Shown in pieces: positions 24,216-33,223 of a stretch of DNA of 39,895 nt. The DNA lies in the NCBI GenBank assembly GCA_003537645.1, contig DPRM01000126.1:33598-73492 (forward strand), given 5' to 3'. Within the stretch, counting starts at the first letter, position 1. Each line of letters begins with the position of its first letter. The DNA comes from Prolixibacteraceae bacterium (GTDB taxonomy: Bacteria > Bacteroidota > Bacteroidia > Bacteroidales > Prolixibacteraceae). The notes beneath the pieces were generated by a model that was given only the letters and a program-made list of their open reading frames with translations, was not told where the DNA came from and searched no databases. The position numbers were made by a program, and so were the translations under genes.

Positions 24216-26285
24216 ATGAAAAATATCTACTGTAGTATTATCCTGATTTTTCTTACCCTTTGCTTATACGCCGAGGATGGGCATCAGCTTTGGCTTCGAA
24301 ATTCAAATCCGAAACCGGTGAATGTGGTTTGCAGCAAAACGTCGACAAGCTTAACAATTGCCAAACAGGAACTTCAGAACAGCTGGATGGGGGAGACCGG
24401 AGCCTCTGTATCTCTTGTAATCAAGGCTGACAAAGCTATTCGTGGTGATGGTTTCCGAATTGGCAAAAATGCAATTCAGGCCAATACTGAATCTGGTATA
24501 TTGTATGGCGTTTACGAACTTTTGCGTCGCCAGCAAACCGGTGAAGCCATTCAGGAAGAAATTTGTAACCCTTCGTATGACCGGCGAATTTTAAACCATT
24601 GGGACAATCTGGACGGCTCGATCGAGCGCGGATATGCCGGTCAATCAATATTCTGGCGCAAGGGCAGCGATGTATTCACCGTCACCGAAGCCGACAAAAA
24701 ACTGTGGCAGGAATATGCCCGTGCAAACGCATCGATTGGTATCAACGGTTCTGTTCTGAATAACGTGAATGCCTCACAACTGATGCTGACAAGCGATTAT
24801 CTGCAACGGGTAAAAGCCATCGCCGATGTGCTACGTCCCTACGGAATCAAGACTTATCTTTCAGTTAGATTTTCGTCGCCGGCACAAATTGGGGGCTTAA
24901 AAACCTCCGACCCGTTAAATCCTGAAGTCGCCCAATGGTGGAAAGACAAAGCCAAAGAAATTTACAATCTGATTCCTGATTTTGGTGGATTTCTGGTGAA
25001 AGCAAACAGCGAAGGTCAGCCCGGGCCACAAGACTTTGGCCGCACACATGCCGATGGCGCCAACATGCTGGCCGATGCTCTCAACCCTTTTGGCGGGATT
25101 GTGATGTGGCGGGCTTTTGTTTACAGTGCCTCTGACGAAGATCGGGCAAAGCAGGCGTATCTGGAATTTATGCCGTTCGACGGACAATTTCGCGACAATG
25201 TGATTATTCAGGTAAAGAATGGTCCGGTCGATTTTCAGCCGCGCGAACCTTTCAGTCCGCTTTTTGGCGCAATGAAAAAAACTACAGTAATGCCCGAATT
25301 GCAAATCACACAGGAATATCTCGGACATTCAATTCATCTGGCTTTTTTAGCGCCCATGTGGGAAGAGTTTCTGCAAAGCGACACGTATCAGAATGGCGCC
25401 GGAAGTACCGTTGCCCGCTGTACCGACGGAAGCATTTTTCCGCAGAAATATTCGGCAATTGCCGGAGTTGCCAACATTGGTCTGGACGCCAACTGGTGCG
25501 GACATCATTTTGCACAGGCCAACTGGTACGCTTTCGGGCGTTTGGCATGGAACAGCTCCATCCGGAGTGAGCAAATTGCCGACGAATGGATTAAACTGAC
25601 TTTTAGTAGAACTTCTGAAAATAGAGATGAATTAGCCCTGGATTGGAACCTGAATTTTCTGTCGCCGGTGAAACAAATGATGCTGGAAAGCCGCGAAGCA
25701 ATTGTTGATTTTATGATGCCACTGGGTTTGCACCATATTTTTTCGGCAAATGGGCATTACGGCCCCGGCCCCTGGTGGGCGCCAAAGGGAATGCGAAAAG
25801 ACTGGACTCCACCGTACTATCATCAGGCGGATACGCTTGGAATTGGATTCGACCGAACCAGCTCTGGCAGCAACGGTGTTGGTCAATATCAGGAACCACT
25901 TCGTTCAACTTTAAGCAACGTTTCTACTTGTCCGGAGGCATATCTGTTGTGGTTCCATCATTTGCCGTGGGATTATAAAATGAAAAGCGGACGAACCTTG
26001 TGGGATGAGTTGTGTGTTCATTATGATGGTGGTGTGCAACAGGTTCGCCGGTTTCAGAAGGTTTGGGATCAGGCAGAGCGATTTGTGGATCGTGATCGCT
26101 TTGTGGATGTTCAGGAAAAATTGCGCGATCAGAGTCTCAATGCCCTCGAATGGAAAGATGGTTGTATGTTATATTTCCAGAAGTTTAGCCGAAAACCTTT
26201 CCCTTACAACCTCGAACGTCCGATGTATAATATGGACTATTTAATTGAAAAGGATACGAAAAGAGTGGGCGAATATCACCACTAA
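24216..26285 (+). CDS. aguA: GH67 alpha-glucuronidase
   Basis: I take ATG 24216 as start: the upstream TTG in frame lies inside the hairpin element, and 24216 gives the signal peptide MKNIYCSIILIFLTLCLYA. The 689-residue protein matches the usual length of GH67. Catalytic residues fit exactly by spacing: acid Glu266 (KANSEGQPGP), Asp339 (NGPVDFQPREP) and Glu367 (LQITQEYLG) are 73 and 28 residues apart, as I recall for Cellvibrio GlcA67A (292, 365, 393). WDNLDGSIERGYAG and GLDANWCGHHFAQANWYAFGRLAW are other family hallmarks. GH67 releases 4-O-methyl-glucuronic acid from the non-reducing-end xylose of aldouronic acids, so it acts after endoxylanases. It probably works in the periplasm. Confidence 0.96.
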   Translation: MKNIYCSIILIFLTLCLYAEDGHQLWLRNSNPKPVNVVCSKTSTSLTIAKQELQNSWMGETGASVSLVIKADKAIRGDGFRIGKNAIQANTESGILYGVYELLRRQQTGEAIQEEICNPSYDRRILNHWDNLDGSIERGYAGQSIFWRKGSDVFTVTEADKKLWQEYARANASIGINGSVLNNVNASQLMLTSDYLQRVKAIADVLRPYGIKTYLSVRFSSPAQIGGLKTSDPLNPEVAQWWKDKAKEIYNLIPDFGGFLVKANSEGQPGPQDFGRTHADGANMLADALNPFGGIVMWRAFVYSASDEDRAKQAYLEFMPFDGQFRDNVIIQVKNGPVDFQPREPFSPLFGAMKKTTVMPELQITQEYLGHSIHLAFLAPMWEEFLQSDTYQNGAGSTVARCTDGSIFPQKYSAIAGVANIGLDANWCGHHFAQANWYAFGRLAWNSSIRSEQIADEWIKLTFSRTSENRDELALDWNLNFLSPVKQMMLESREAIVDFMMPLGLHHIFSANGHYGPGPWWAPKGMRKDWTPPYYHQADTLGIGFDRTSSGSNGVGQYQEPLRSTLSNVSTCPEAYLLWFHHLPWDYKMKSGRTLWDELCVHYDGGVQQVRRFQKVWDQAERFVDRDRFVDVQEKLRDQSLNALEWKDGCMLYFQKFSRKPFPYNLERPMYNMDYLIEKDTKRVGEYHH

Positions 26286-26330
26286 TCAACTTATTGATTA
26301 ATAAACTAATAACCTAACTAAATAATATTC

Positions 26331-28937
26331 ATGAACAAAAGCAAATCTTTAGGCCATCGGTTACGATTGGCAATAGTCGTACTGATTACCTTTTTTTATT
26401 TACATCCCGTCAGTTCTTATGGACAATCGCTAAAGCTCAACGATCTGGAGTATTTTGAGACATCAGGCTTAAATGTACTTGTCTTTAGTAACCAGTATAA
26501 CGGGATGTTTTTCGATGAAAAAACTGCCGGAATTGAAATTATTCATCATGGCGTACGAACTTCAACCGGAGGTGCGGTAAGGTTGCAAAATACTCCGGAA
26601 CAATGGGATTTGATTCCTATTATGGTAGAAAGAAAAGTGAATGAAGACAAAAGTATTGATGTTGTTTTACGGTACGAGGATTTTGATTTTAATTCAAGGA
26701 TAAACGTTGTTGTGAAAGGCAATGGTTTGGGAATCAATGTTTATCTGGATAAGCCAATTCCAGAAAAACTTGCAGGTAGCGCAGGATTTAACCTCGAATT
26801 TTTGCCATCGGCTTACTTTGAAAAAACTTATCTGATGGATGGCAACCCCGGAAATTTTCCAAGGTATCCGGCCTCAAATACCCGGATTGAACCGATCAGC
26901 AAAAAAATAACCCAGTTTGCACAACACACCACGTTTGACGATAGGGGCAGGGGCGAATTTATAGTGACTGATCCGATTGCAACAGGTAAATCAATCGTTT
27001 TGGCGCCGGAAGATCCGGAACGGAGGGTTAAAATTCAGGCAGTTGACTCAGAATTAATGCTTTTCGACGGTCGCAATCTGGGGCAAAACGGATGGTACAT
27101 TGTTCGAAGTTTGCTTCCGGCCAATAAAACCGGAAAAGTGCTGACATGGTACCTCGAACCAAATGCAATCCCAAACTGGAAAAGAGAACCTGTAATTGGT
27201 TTTTCGCAGGTAGGATATGTGCCTCAACAGGAAAAAGTTGCAGTGATTGAACTGGATAAAAATGATACACCATTGGCAAAGGCATCCGTTTTTAAGGTTA
27301 CCGCAGAGGGTAAATCGGTTGAGAAACTGGTGGGCGATGTTAAAGTCTGGGGAAAATTCCTTCGGTATAATTACGCGAAGTTCGATTTCAGTTCAGTAAA
27401 AGAACCTGGAATCTATTTTATTCAGTACGGCGACCAAAAAACAAATACATTCGCCATTGGCCCAAATGTTTACGAAACGATCTGGCACCCAACAATGGAC
27501 GTTTGGTTTCCGGGGCAAATGGATCACATGCAGGTGAACGAAGCATACCGGGTGTGGCATGGCGCCCCATTTCTTGACGATTGCCTTCAGGCTCCGGTCA
27601 ATTCGCAGCATTTTGATGGTTACCGTCAGGGCCCGACTACCGATACAAAATATAAATCGCTGGAACATATCCCCGGAATGGCTGTTGGCGGCTGGTTCGA
27701 TGCGGGAGATTTCGACATTCAGACAGGCTCTCACAACAGCGTAATTTCAAGCTTTGTTGAATCGTGGGAAGTCTTAAAAGTTGACAGGGACCAAACTTTT
27801 ATCGATCAGAAAACCCGCTTTGTGGATGTTCACCGCCCCGATGGTAAGCCAGATATGTTGCAGCAAATTGAGCATGGAACTTTAAATCTGGTTGCGCAGT
27901 GCGAAAATATCGGGCATCCGGTCAGGGGAATCATTGTTCCAAACCTGCATCAGTACCATCATTTGGGCGATGCCATGACCGAAACCGACAACCTGATTTA
28001 TAATCCGGCATTGAAGCCTTATGAATCTGACGGAAAATACAGCGGAACATTGGACGACCGCTGGGCATTCACCAACCGAAGCTCGTTTTTAGATTACCAA
28101 ACTGCCACAACTTTGGCAGCCGCAGGCCGCGCACTGAAAGGGTATAATAACGAACTGGCTGATAAGAGTTTGGCAATAGCAAAGAGACTTGTGGAAGAGG
28201 CTGACGAAGCAAGCAAAAATACACCAAATACAAATAACGCTTTTGCAATGATGGGGCGGGGTAGTGATGTGTTTGCAGTGCTTCAACTTTTCATGACCAC
28301 AAAAGAGCAAAAATATGCCGACCGGTTTCTGGAACAAATATGGCCTTTGCTCGACCGAATGGCTGAAGGAACCGGAAGAAATTCAGGCTATTTTAACGGT
28401 TTTGGTGGCAGAAGTAGTTTTAATCATGCGCTTATGGCCATACCATACATGGATGCTGCATACAAAGCCAAGTTAAAAACCTATATTTTGAAATACAAGG
28501 AAACAATCGACAACAATGTTAAGGGTAATCCTTACGGAGTGCCGGTTATTACCAGCGGTTGGGGCGGAACTTCACATGCGATCAATTGGTCGATAACCAA
28601 TTATTTTGTGCACAAAGCATATCCTGATGTGGTTAGTGCCGAATATGTTTATAAAGGGCTGAATTATGTGTTGGGTTGTCATCCATATTCAAATTTATCC
28701 TTTGTCAGCTCGGTGGGAACCCAGTCAAAAAAAGTTGCTTATGGAAGTAATCGGGGCGACTTTACGGCAATTGCCGGTGGTGTTGTTCCCGGTTTAATAT
28801 TGCTGAAACCTGATTACCTTGAGAATAAAGATGACTGGCCCTTTTTGTGGGGTGAAAACGAATGTATCATCGATGGTGGTGCGTGGTATGTTTTCCTGGC
28901 AAATGCGGTGAATGAGCTACAGAAAGAATCGAAATAA
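26331..28937 (+). CDS. GH9 glycoside hydrolase with N-terminal Ig-like domain
   Basis: An 868-residue exported protein (signal ends near SSYGQ). Residues about 30-290 form an N-terminal beta-rich region of unclear family. An Ig-like CelD_N domain (about 290-380, IGFSQVGYVPQQEKVAVIEL) and the GH9 (alpha/alpha)6 barrel follow. The barrel has the base motif FDAGDFD (Asp457/Asp460) and acid Glu844 in ENECIIDGGAWYVFLANA. NYVLGCHPYSNLSFVSSVG corresponds to the conserved SFVtG region, but the His-Arg (HHR-type) signature that normally follows is absent. GH9 enzymes are mostly cellulases or mixed-linkage glucanases, so here it may attack companion glucans or have altered specificity. It is flanked by GH67 (45 bases) and GH43 (19 bases). 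Confidence 0.9.
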   Translation: MNKSKSLGHRLRLAIVVLITFFYLHPVSSYGQSLKLNDLEYFETSGLNVLVFSNQYNGMFFDEKTAGIEIIHHGVRTSTGGAVRLQNTPEQWDLIPIMVERKVNEDKSIDVVLRYEDFDFNSRINVVVKGNGLGINVYLDKPIPEKLAGSAGFNLEFLPSAYFEKTYLMDGNPGNFPRYPASNTRIEPISKKITQFAQHTTFDDRGRGEFIVTDPIATGKSIVLAPEDPERRVKIQAVDSELMLFDGRNLGQNGWYIVRSLLPANKTGKVLTWYLEPNAIPNWKREPVIGFSQVGYVPQQEKVAVIELDKNDTPLAKASVFKVTAEGKSVEKLVGDVKVWGKFLRYNYAKFDFSSVKEPGIYFIQYGDQKTNTFAIGPNVYETIWHPTMDVWFPGQMDHMQVNEAYRVWHGAPFLDDCLQAPVNSQHFDGYRQGPTTDTKYKSLEHIPGMAVGGWFDAGDFDIQTGSHNSVISSFVESWEVLKVDRDQTFIDQKTRFVDVHRPDGKPDMLQQIEHGTLNLVAQCENIGHPVRGIIVPNLHQYHHLGDAMTETDNLIYNPALKPYESDGKYSGTLDDRWAFTNRSSFLDYQTATTLAAAGRALKGYNNELADKSLAIAKRLVEEADEASKNTPNTNNAFAMMGRGSDVFAVLQLFMTTKEQKYADRFLEQIWPLLDRMAEGTGRNSGYFNGFGGRSSFNHALMAIPYMDAAYKAKLKTYILKYKETIDNNVKGNPYGVPVITSGWGGTSHAINWSITNYFVHKAYPDVVSAEYVYKGLNYVLGCHPYSNLSFVSSVGTQSKKVAYGSNRGDFTAIAGGVVPGLILLKPDYLENKDDWPFLWGENECIIDGGAWYVFLANAVNELQKESK

Positions 28938-28956
28938 CATTTAAATCACTCAAAAA

Positions 28957-30303
28957 ATGAAAATTTATAAATCGCTGCTGTTAAGTTTGGTTGTGTTGGG
29001 TGTTGGCAGCTTGTCAGCTCAAAACCCCATTGTTCGCGACCAGTTTTCTGCCGACCCAACTGCAAGGGTATTCAATGGCAAAGTGTATGTTTTTCCATCA
29101 CATGATATTCCTACTCCCGAAGGAAAAGGCTTGAGGAAAGACTGGTTCTGCATGCCCGACTATCACGTTTTTTCTTCTGAAAACCTCACCGACTGGACAG
29201 ATCACGGTATAATTGTCAGCCAGAACAAAGTTCCATGGGTCGATTCAACTTCTTACAGCATGTGGGCGCCCGATTGTATTGAACGCAACGGGAAATATTA
29301 CTTCTATTTTCCGGCCAATAAAAATGTGGCTGGTCCTAACGGAAGAAAAGGTTTTGGCATTGGTGTCGCTGTGGCCGACAAGCCGGAGGGACCGTATATT
29401 CCGCAAGCCGAACCAATTAAAGGCGTTAACGGGATCGATCCCAACGTGCTGATCGACAAAGACGGGCAGGCTTATTTATACTGGTCGATGGGAAATCTTT
29501 TTGTAGCCAAATTAAAAGAGAATATGCTTGAATTGGATTCAGAGCCACTGGCAATTCCGAATTTACCTGCTAAAGGCTTGAAGGAAGGTCCTTATGTTTT
29601 CGAACGAAATGGCCTTTATTATCTCACTTTCCCGCATGTTGAAAACAAAATTGAGCGGCTCGAATATGCCATTGGCGACAACCCGATGGGACCTTTCAAA
29701 ATGACGGGTGTGATCATGGATGAATCGCCCGAAAATTGTTGGACCAATCACCATTCGATTCTTCAATATAACAATCAGTGGTATTTGTTCTATCATCACA
29801 ACGACTATTCGCCGAAGTTCGACAAAAACAGGTCGATACGGGTTGACAGTTTGTTCTTTGATGCCGACGGTAAAATTCAGAAAGTGAACCCAACATTTCG
29901 CGGGGTAGGGGTAACTTCAGCCAAAGAAAACATTCAACCCGACCGGTACAGCAACATCAGTAAAAAAGGGGCATCAATAGCGCTTCTTGATACGGTCAAT
30001 ACTTTTGCCGGCTGGAAAACAATTCTCGAAGCTCCCGAAGCCTGGGTACAATACAATACCGTTGATTTTGGAAATAAGAAATTGAAAAAGGTTGAGCTAA
30101 AAGCCCGGTCAGCAAAAGGCAGTACCATTCAAATACGGTTGGATAAAGTTGATGGACCTGTTGTTGCCGAAGTAAAAGTTCCAAAGGGAACCGACTGGGA
30201 AACTGTTAAAGCCAAAGTTTCAAAACCGCATACAGGAATTCACAATCTGGTTGTTGTACAAAAGGATTCTCCTGTTGAGATAGACTGGATTCAGTTTCAA
30301 TAA
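28957..30303 (+). CDS. GH43 enzyme with C-terminal CBM6
   Basis: A 448-residue exported protein with signal ending at SLSAQ. Catalytic residues: base Asp33 (FSADPTARV), Asp161 (NGIDPNV) and acid Glu210 (GLKEGPYVFE). FPSHDIPTPEG and WAPDCIERNGKYYFYFP are close to the xylosidase/arabinofuranosidase branch that also includes the signal-less GH43 at 33224. A CBM6 spans about 325-448 (AGWKTILEAPEAWVQYNTVDFG to EIDWIQFQ). The most probable substrate is arabinoxylan oligosaccharides in the periplasm. It begins 19 bases after GH9, pointing to shared transcription, and precedes the transporter by 89 AT-rich bases. Confidence 0.9.
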   Translation: MKIYKSLLLSLVVLGVGSLSAQNPIVRDQFSADPTARVFNGKVYVFPSHDIPTPEGKGLRKDWFCMPDYHVFSSENLTDWTDHGIIVSQNKVPWVDSTSYSMWAPDCIERNGKYYFYFPANKNVAGPNGRKGFGIGVAVADKPEGPYIPQAEPIKGVNGIDPNVLIDKDGQAYLYWSMGNLFVAKLKENMLELDSEPLAIPNLPAKGLKEGPYVFERNGLYYLTFPHVENKIERLEYAIGDNPMGPFKMTGVIMDESPENCWTNHHSILQYNNQWYLFYHHNDYSPKFDKNRSIRVDSLFFDADGKIQKVNPTFRGVGVTSAKENIQPDRYSNISKKGASIALLDTVNTFAGWKTILEAPEAWVQYNTVDFGNKKLKKVELKARSAKGSTIQIRLDKVDGPVVAEVKVPKGTDWETVKAKVSKPHTGIHNLVVVQKDSPVEIDWIQFQ

Positions 30304-30392
30304 TTCTTTCAACCCAATAAGCACAAACAGCATTTTATGAAATTTATTATTAATATTATAAATTCTAAAAAAAAACTAAAAACCGATAACGA

Positions 30393-31853
30393 ATGAAACA
30401 GACACACACTATTTCAGTATTTGAGAAAATTGGCTATAGTTTGGGCGATCTGGCCGCAAACCTGGTTTTCCAAACATTAATTACCTATTTGGCTTATTTC
30501 TATACTGATATCTATGGGCTAAAAAGTACCGATGCTTCAATAATAATGCTCACTGTTGGCTTAACTGCGGCCTTTATTTTTAATCCAATAATCGGGATAT
30601 TGGCCGACAGAACCAATTCTAAATGGGGAAAATTCAGACCCTGGATTCTGTACACCGCTATTCCCCTGGGTGTTGTTGCACTTCTTGCATTCTCAACACC
30701 CGATTTTTCGTACAAAGGAAAACTGATTTATGCAGCGGTAACTTATTCGCTTTTATTGATGCTTTATGCCTCCAGTAATTTGCCATATTCAGCATTGAGT
30801 GGCGTAATTACAGGCGATATGGGCGAAAGGAACAGTATTTCGTCGTACCGTTTTGTAGCGGTAATGTTTGCCCAGTTCTTTGTTCAGGTGTTTATGTTGC
30901 CAATTATTATTTACGCCGGTGGCGGCGATAAGGCAGCGGGTATTGAAACCGTAATGACCTGGATGGCCATTGTCGGTACTGTTATGTTGCTGATAACTTT
31001 CTTTACAACCAGAGAGCGCATTGTTCCCACTGTCGAACAAAAATCATCTATAAAAGATGACCTGTCGGATCTGATGAAAAATAAACCCTGGGTAATCATG
31101 CTCAGCCTGACCATTTTGGTGTTTATTACCCTTGCCATGAAAGGTGGTTCGTATGTGTTTTATTTTAATAACTACGTTGACAAAGTTGCACTGGCTAATT
31201 TTATTAGTCCGGTTATTACCACATTATCTTCTTTAGGCATTAATTTCTTCGGATCTGACCCTGCTGCTGCCGGTTTTGGTTTGTTCAACGCAGGAGGTAT
31301 CATCTTCATGATTGTTGGAATTTCGTTGTCGAAAAAGCTTGCTGATAAATATGGCAAACGCGATGTTTATAAATACGGATTACTCGTTGCTACCATCTTT
31401 ATCTTGATTTTTATCTTTTTCAAACCCGAGAATGTGTTCCTGATGTTCGCTTCGCAAATTCTGCATGGATTTTTCTATGGTATTACCATTCCGGTTCTTT
31501 GGGCCATGATTGCCGACGTTGCCGATTATTCGGAATGGAAAACCAACCGCAGGGCAACAGCAATCATTTTTTCGGCAATGATGGTTGGTCTTAAAGCAGG
31601 TCTCTCCATCGGAGGTGCATTGGTCACATGGATTTTGGGTTTATATGGATACATCGCTATTGAAGGTTCGGTTGCAGGACAGGAGATTATTCAACCTGGT
31701 TCAGTCTCCGATGGAGCAAGAATGCTTGTTAGCGTCTTTCCTTCAATTCCTTTCCTGATCGGAGTCGGACTGCTTTTCTTCTATGCAATTGACAAGAAAA
31801 TGGAAGTGAAAATTGAAGAAGATTTGAAAACCCGCAGAAAAGGGACTGTGTAA
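30393..31853 (+). CDS. GPH-family sugar:cation symporter (xylo-oligosaccharide importer)
   Basis: A 486-residue inner-membrane protein with about 12 hydrophobic segments. It belongs to the glycoside-pentoside-hexuronide (MelB/XynP-like) branch of the major facilitator superfamily. Family marks are the start FEKIGYSLGDLAANLVFQ, FYTDIYGL, ILADRTNSKWGKFRPWIL between helices 2 and 3, and MIADVADYSEWKTNRRATAI in the second half. It should bring xylose or short xylo-oligosaccharides into the cytoplasm with Na+ or H+. It is the only transporter in the window. It stands before GH10 and a cytoplasmic GH43, the gene content of the Prevotella bryantii xynA/xynB/xynD cluster in which xynD is such a symporter. 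Exact substrate is inferred. Confidence 0.9.
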   Translation: MKQTHTISVFEKIGYSLGDLAANLVFQTLITYLAYFYTDIYGLKSTDASIIMLTVGLTAAFIFNPIIGILADRTNSKWGKFRPWILYTAIPLGVVALLAFSTPDFSYKGKLIYAAVTYSLLLMLYASSNLPYSALSGVITGDMGERNSISSYRFVAVMFAQFFVQVFMLPIIIYAGGGDKAAGIETVMTWMAIVGTVMLLITFFTTRERIVPTVEQKSSIKDDLSDLMKNKPWVIMLSLTILVFITLAMKGGSYVFYFNNYVDKVALANFISPVITTLSSLGINFFGSDPAAAGFGLFNAGGIIFMIVGISLSKKLADKYGKRDVYKYGLLVATIFILIFIFFKPENVFLMFASQILHGFFYGITIPVLWAMIADVADYSEWKTNRRATAIIFSAMMVGLKAGLSIGGALVTWILGLYGYIAIEGSVAGQEIIQPGSVSDGARMLVSVFPSIPFLIGVGLLFFYAIDKKMEVKIEEDLKTRRKGTV

Positions 31854-31895
31854 GAAATTAATGTGTAATTGATATCATACCTAAATTTAAAATGG

Positions 31896-31921
31896 AGTCA
31901 TTTATAGTAATGTAAATGACT
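31896..31921. promoter_or_regulatory. Inverted repeat upstream of the second GH10 gene
   Basis: AGTCATTTA (31896-31904) and TAAATGACT (31913-31921) form a perfect 9-base inverted repeat with an 8-base spacer. The half-site AAATGACTG occurs again about 25 bases later. It lies in the 179-base gap between the symporter and GH10, the largest gap inside this part of the array. It is a candidate regulator site or a weak mRNA hairpin; no run of T follows. Confidence 0.35.
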
Positions 31922-32032
31922 GCTAATGAACGAAAAATGACAATCAAATGACTGTGTTTTCCGGAGCAAAAATCTAATTAGGTAAGAATAAGGATATTCA
32001 ACAAAGAATTTAACCAACTAAAAAATAGAAAA

Positions 32033-33145
32033 ATGAAAGTCAAAATTATTTCCGCATTTATTGTTCTTGTTTTACTGGCATCGGTACAAACAAAGGCCCA
32101 GAAAACACTGGGTGAGGCCACAAAAGGCAAATTCCTGTTCGGAGTAGCGGTTAATATGCCGCAAGTTAATGGTACCAATCCGGTTGAAACCGAACTGATA
32201 GCAAAGGAATTTACAACAATTGTTGGCGAGAATTGCATGAAACCACAGCCTATTCAGCCGGAAGAAAACAAGTATAATTGGGTTGATGCCGATAAACTGG
32301 TTGCTTTTGGCGAAAAAAACAATCAGGTCGTAACCGGACATGTTTTGATATGGCATTCACAGGTTGGACGATGGATGTTTCAGGATGCCGAAGGGAAAGA
32401 TGTTGCTCCTGAAGTGCTGAAAGAACGTATGCGTCAGCATATTTTCAACGTTGTTGGCCGCTACAAAGGTCGCGTAAAGGGCTGGGATGTTGTTAACGAA
32501 GCTTTTGAAGACAATGGAAAATACCGTAACAGCAAATTTTACCAGATTCTGGGTAAGGACTTCATCAAATATGCGTTCCAGTTTGCTCACGAAGCCGATC
32601 CGAATGCTGAATTGTACTACAACGATTACAATGTGGAAAAAGCAGCCAAATGCGATGCCATAGTTGAGTTGGTGAAGGAACTACGGGCTGCCGGATGCAG
32701 AATTGATGCAGTTGGCTCGCAGTCACACATGCACATGAATTCGCCTACACTTGAGGATACCGAAACCAGTTTCAAAAAGCTTAAAGCTGCGGATGTAAAA
32801 ATTCTGATTACCGAATGGGAGATTTCTATTCTTCCAAGTCCGTATGATGGGGCAAACATTTCTACAGGCTTCAAGTATTCCAAAGAAATGGATCCGTATC
32901 GTGATGCAATTCCAGACTCTGTTCAGCAGCATTGGAATAAACGCATGCTCGATATGTTCGGTCTCTTCCTGAAATACCATGATGTAGTTGATCGCGTAAC
33001 AGTTTGGGGCTTGACCGATAATACATCATGGTTGAATAACTTCCCGATCCGTGGCAGAAAAGATTATCCTGTACTTTTCGATCGCAACAACCAACCTAAG
33101 CCAGTGGTAGGTGAGATGATTAAAATGGCTGAAAAATATAACTAA
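32033..33145 (+). CDS. GH10 endo-beta-1,4-xylanase (periplasmic, single-domain)
   Basis: A 370-residue protein with signal peptide (MKVKIISAFIVLVLLASVQTKAQ) and a complete GH10 barrel. The acid/base is Glu156 in WDVVNEAFED, the nucleophile Glu261 in ITEWEISILP, and AELYYNDYN, GHVLIWHSQ and VTVWGLTDNTSW are other family signatures. The nucleophile strand normally reads ITELD; Trp-Glu here is unusual. It has no carbohydrate-binding module, sorting domain or lipobox, so the periplasm is the likely site, where it would shorten imported xylo-oligosaccharides. It follows the symporter and precedes a cytoplasmic GH43, matching the order symporter, endoxylanase, xylosidase. A strong hairpin separates it from the next gene. 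Confidence 0.94.
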   Translation: MKVKIISAFIVLVLLASVQTKAQKTLGEATKGKFLFGVAVNMPQVNGTNPVETELIAKEFTTIVGENCMKPQPIQPEENKYNWVDADKLVAFGEKNNQVVTGHVLIWHSQVGRWMFQDAEGKDVAPEVLKERMRQHIFNVVGRYKGRVKGWDVVNEAFEDNGKYRNSKFYQILGKDFIKYAFQFAHEADPNAELYYNDYNVEKAAKCDAIVELVKELRAAGCRIDAVGSQSHMHMNSPTLEDTETSFKKLKAADVKILITEWEISILPSPYDGANISTGFKYSKEMDPYRDAIPDSVQQHWNKRMLDMFGLFLKYHDVVDRVTVWGLTDNTSWLNNFPIRGRKDYPVLFDRNNQPKPVVGEMIKMAEKYN

Positions 33146-33156
33146 TTGACAAATTG

Positions 33157-33202
33157 ACTATTTACCATTTACGATTAGAAAAAATTGTAAATGGTAAATA
33201 GT
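33157..33202. promoter_or_regulatory. 16-base perfect hairpin between GH10 and GH43
   Basis: ACTATTTACCATTTAC (33157-33172) pairs perfectly with GTAAATGGTAAATAGT (33187-33202) across a 14-base A-rich loop. A further partial copy of the right arm (AAATGGTAAATA, from about 33204) overlaps the first possible ATG of the next gene. All pairs but a few are A-T, and no T run follows. An mRNA stability or processing element, or a dyad-symmetric protein site, is more likely than a classical terminator. Confidence 0.6.
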
Positions 33203-33223
33203 TAAATGGTAAATAATAATCAA

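Noticed and set aside
30330..30392. AT-rich dyad (AATTTAT...ATAAATT) upstream of the symporter as operator
   Set aside because: The sequence is almost pure A/T, so a 7-base match of this kind is expected by chance.
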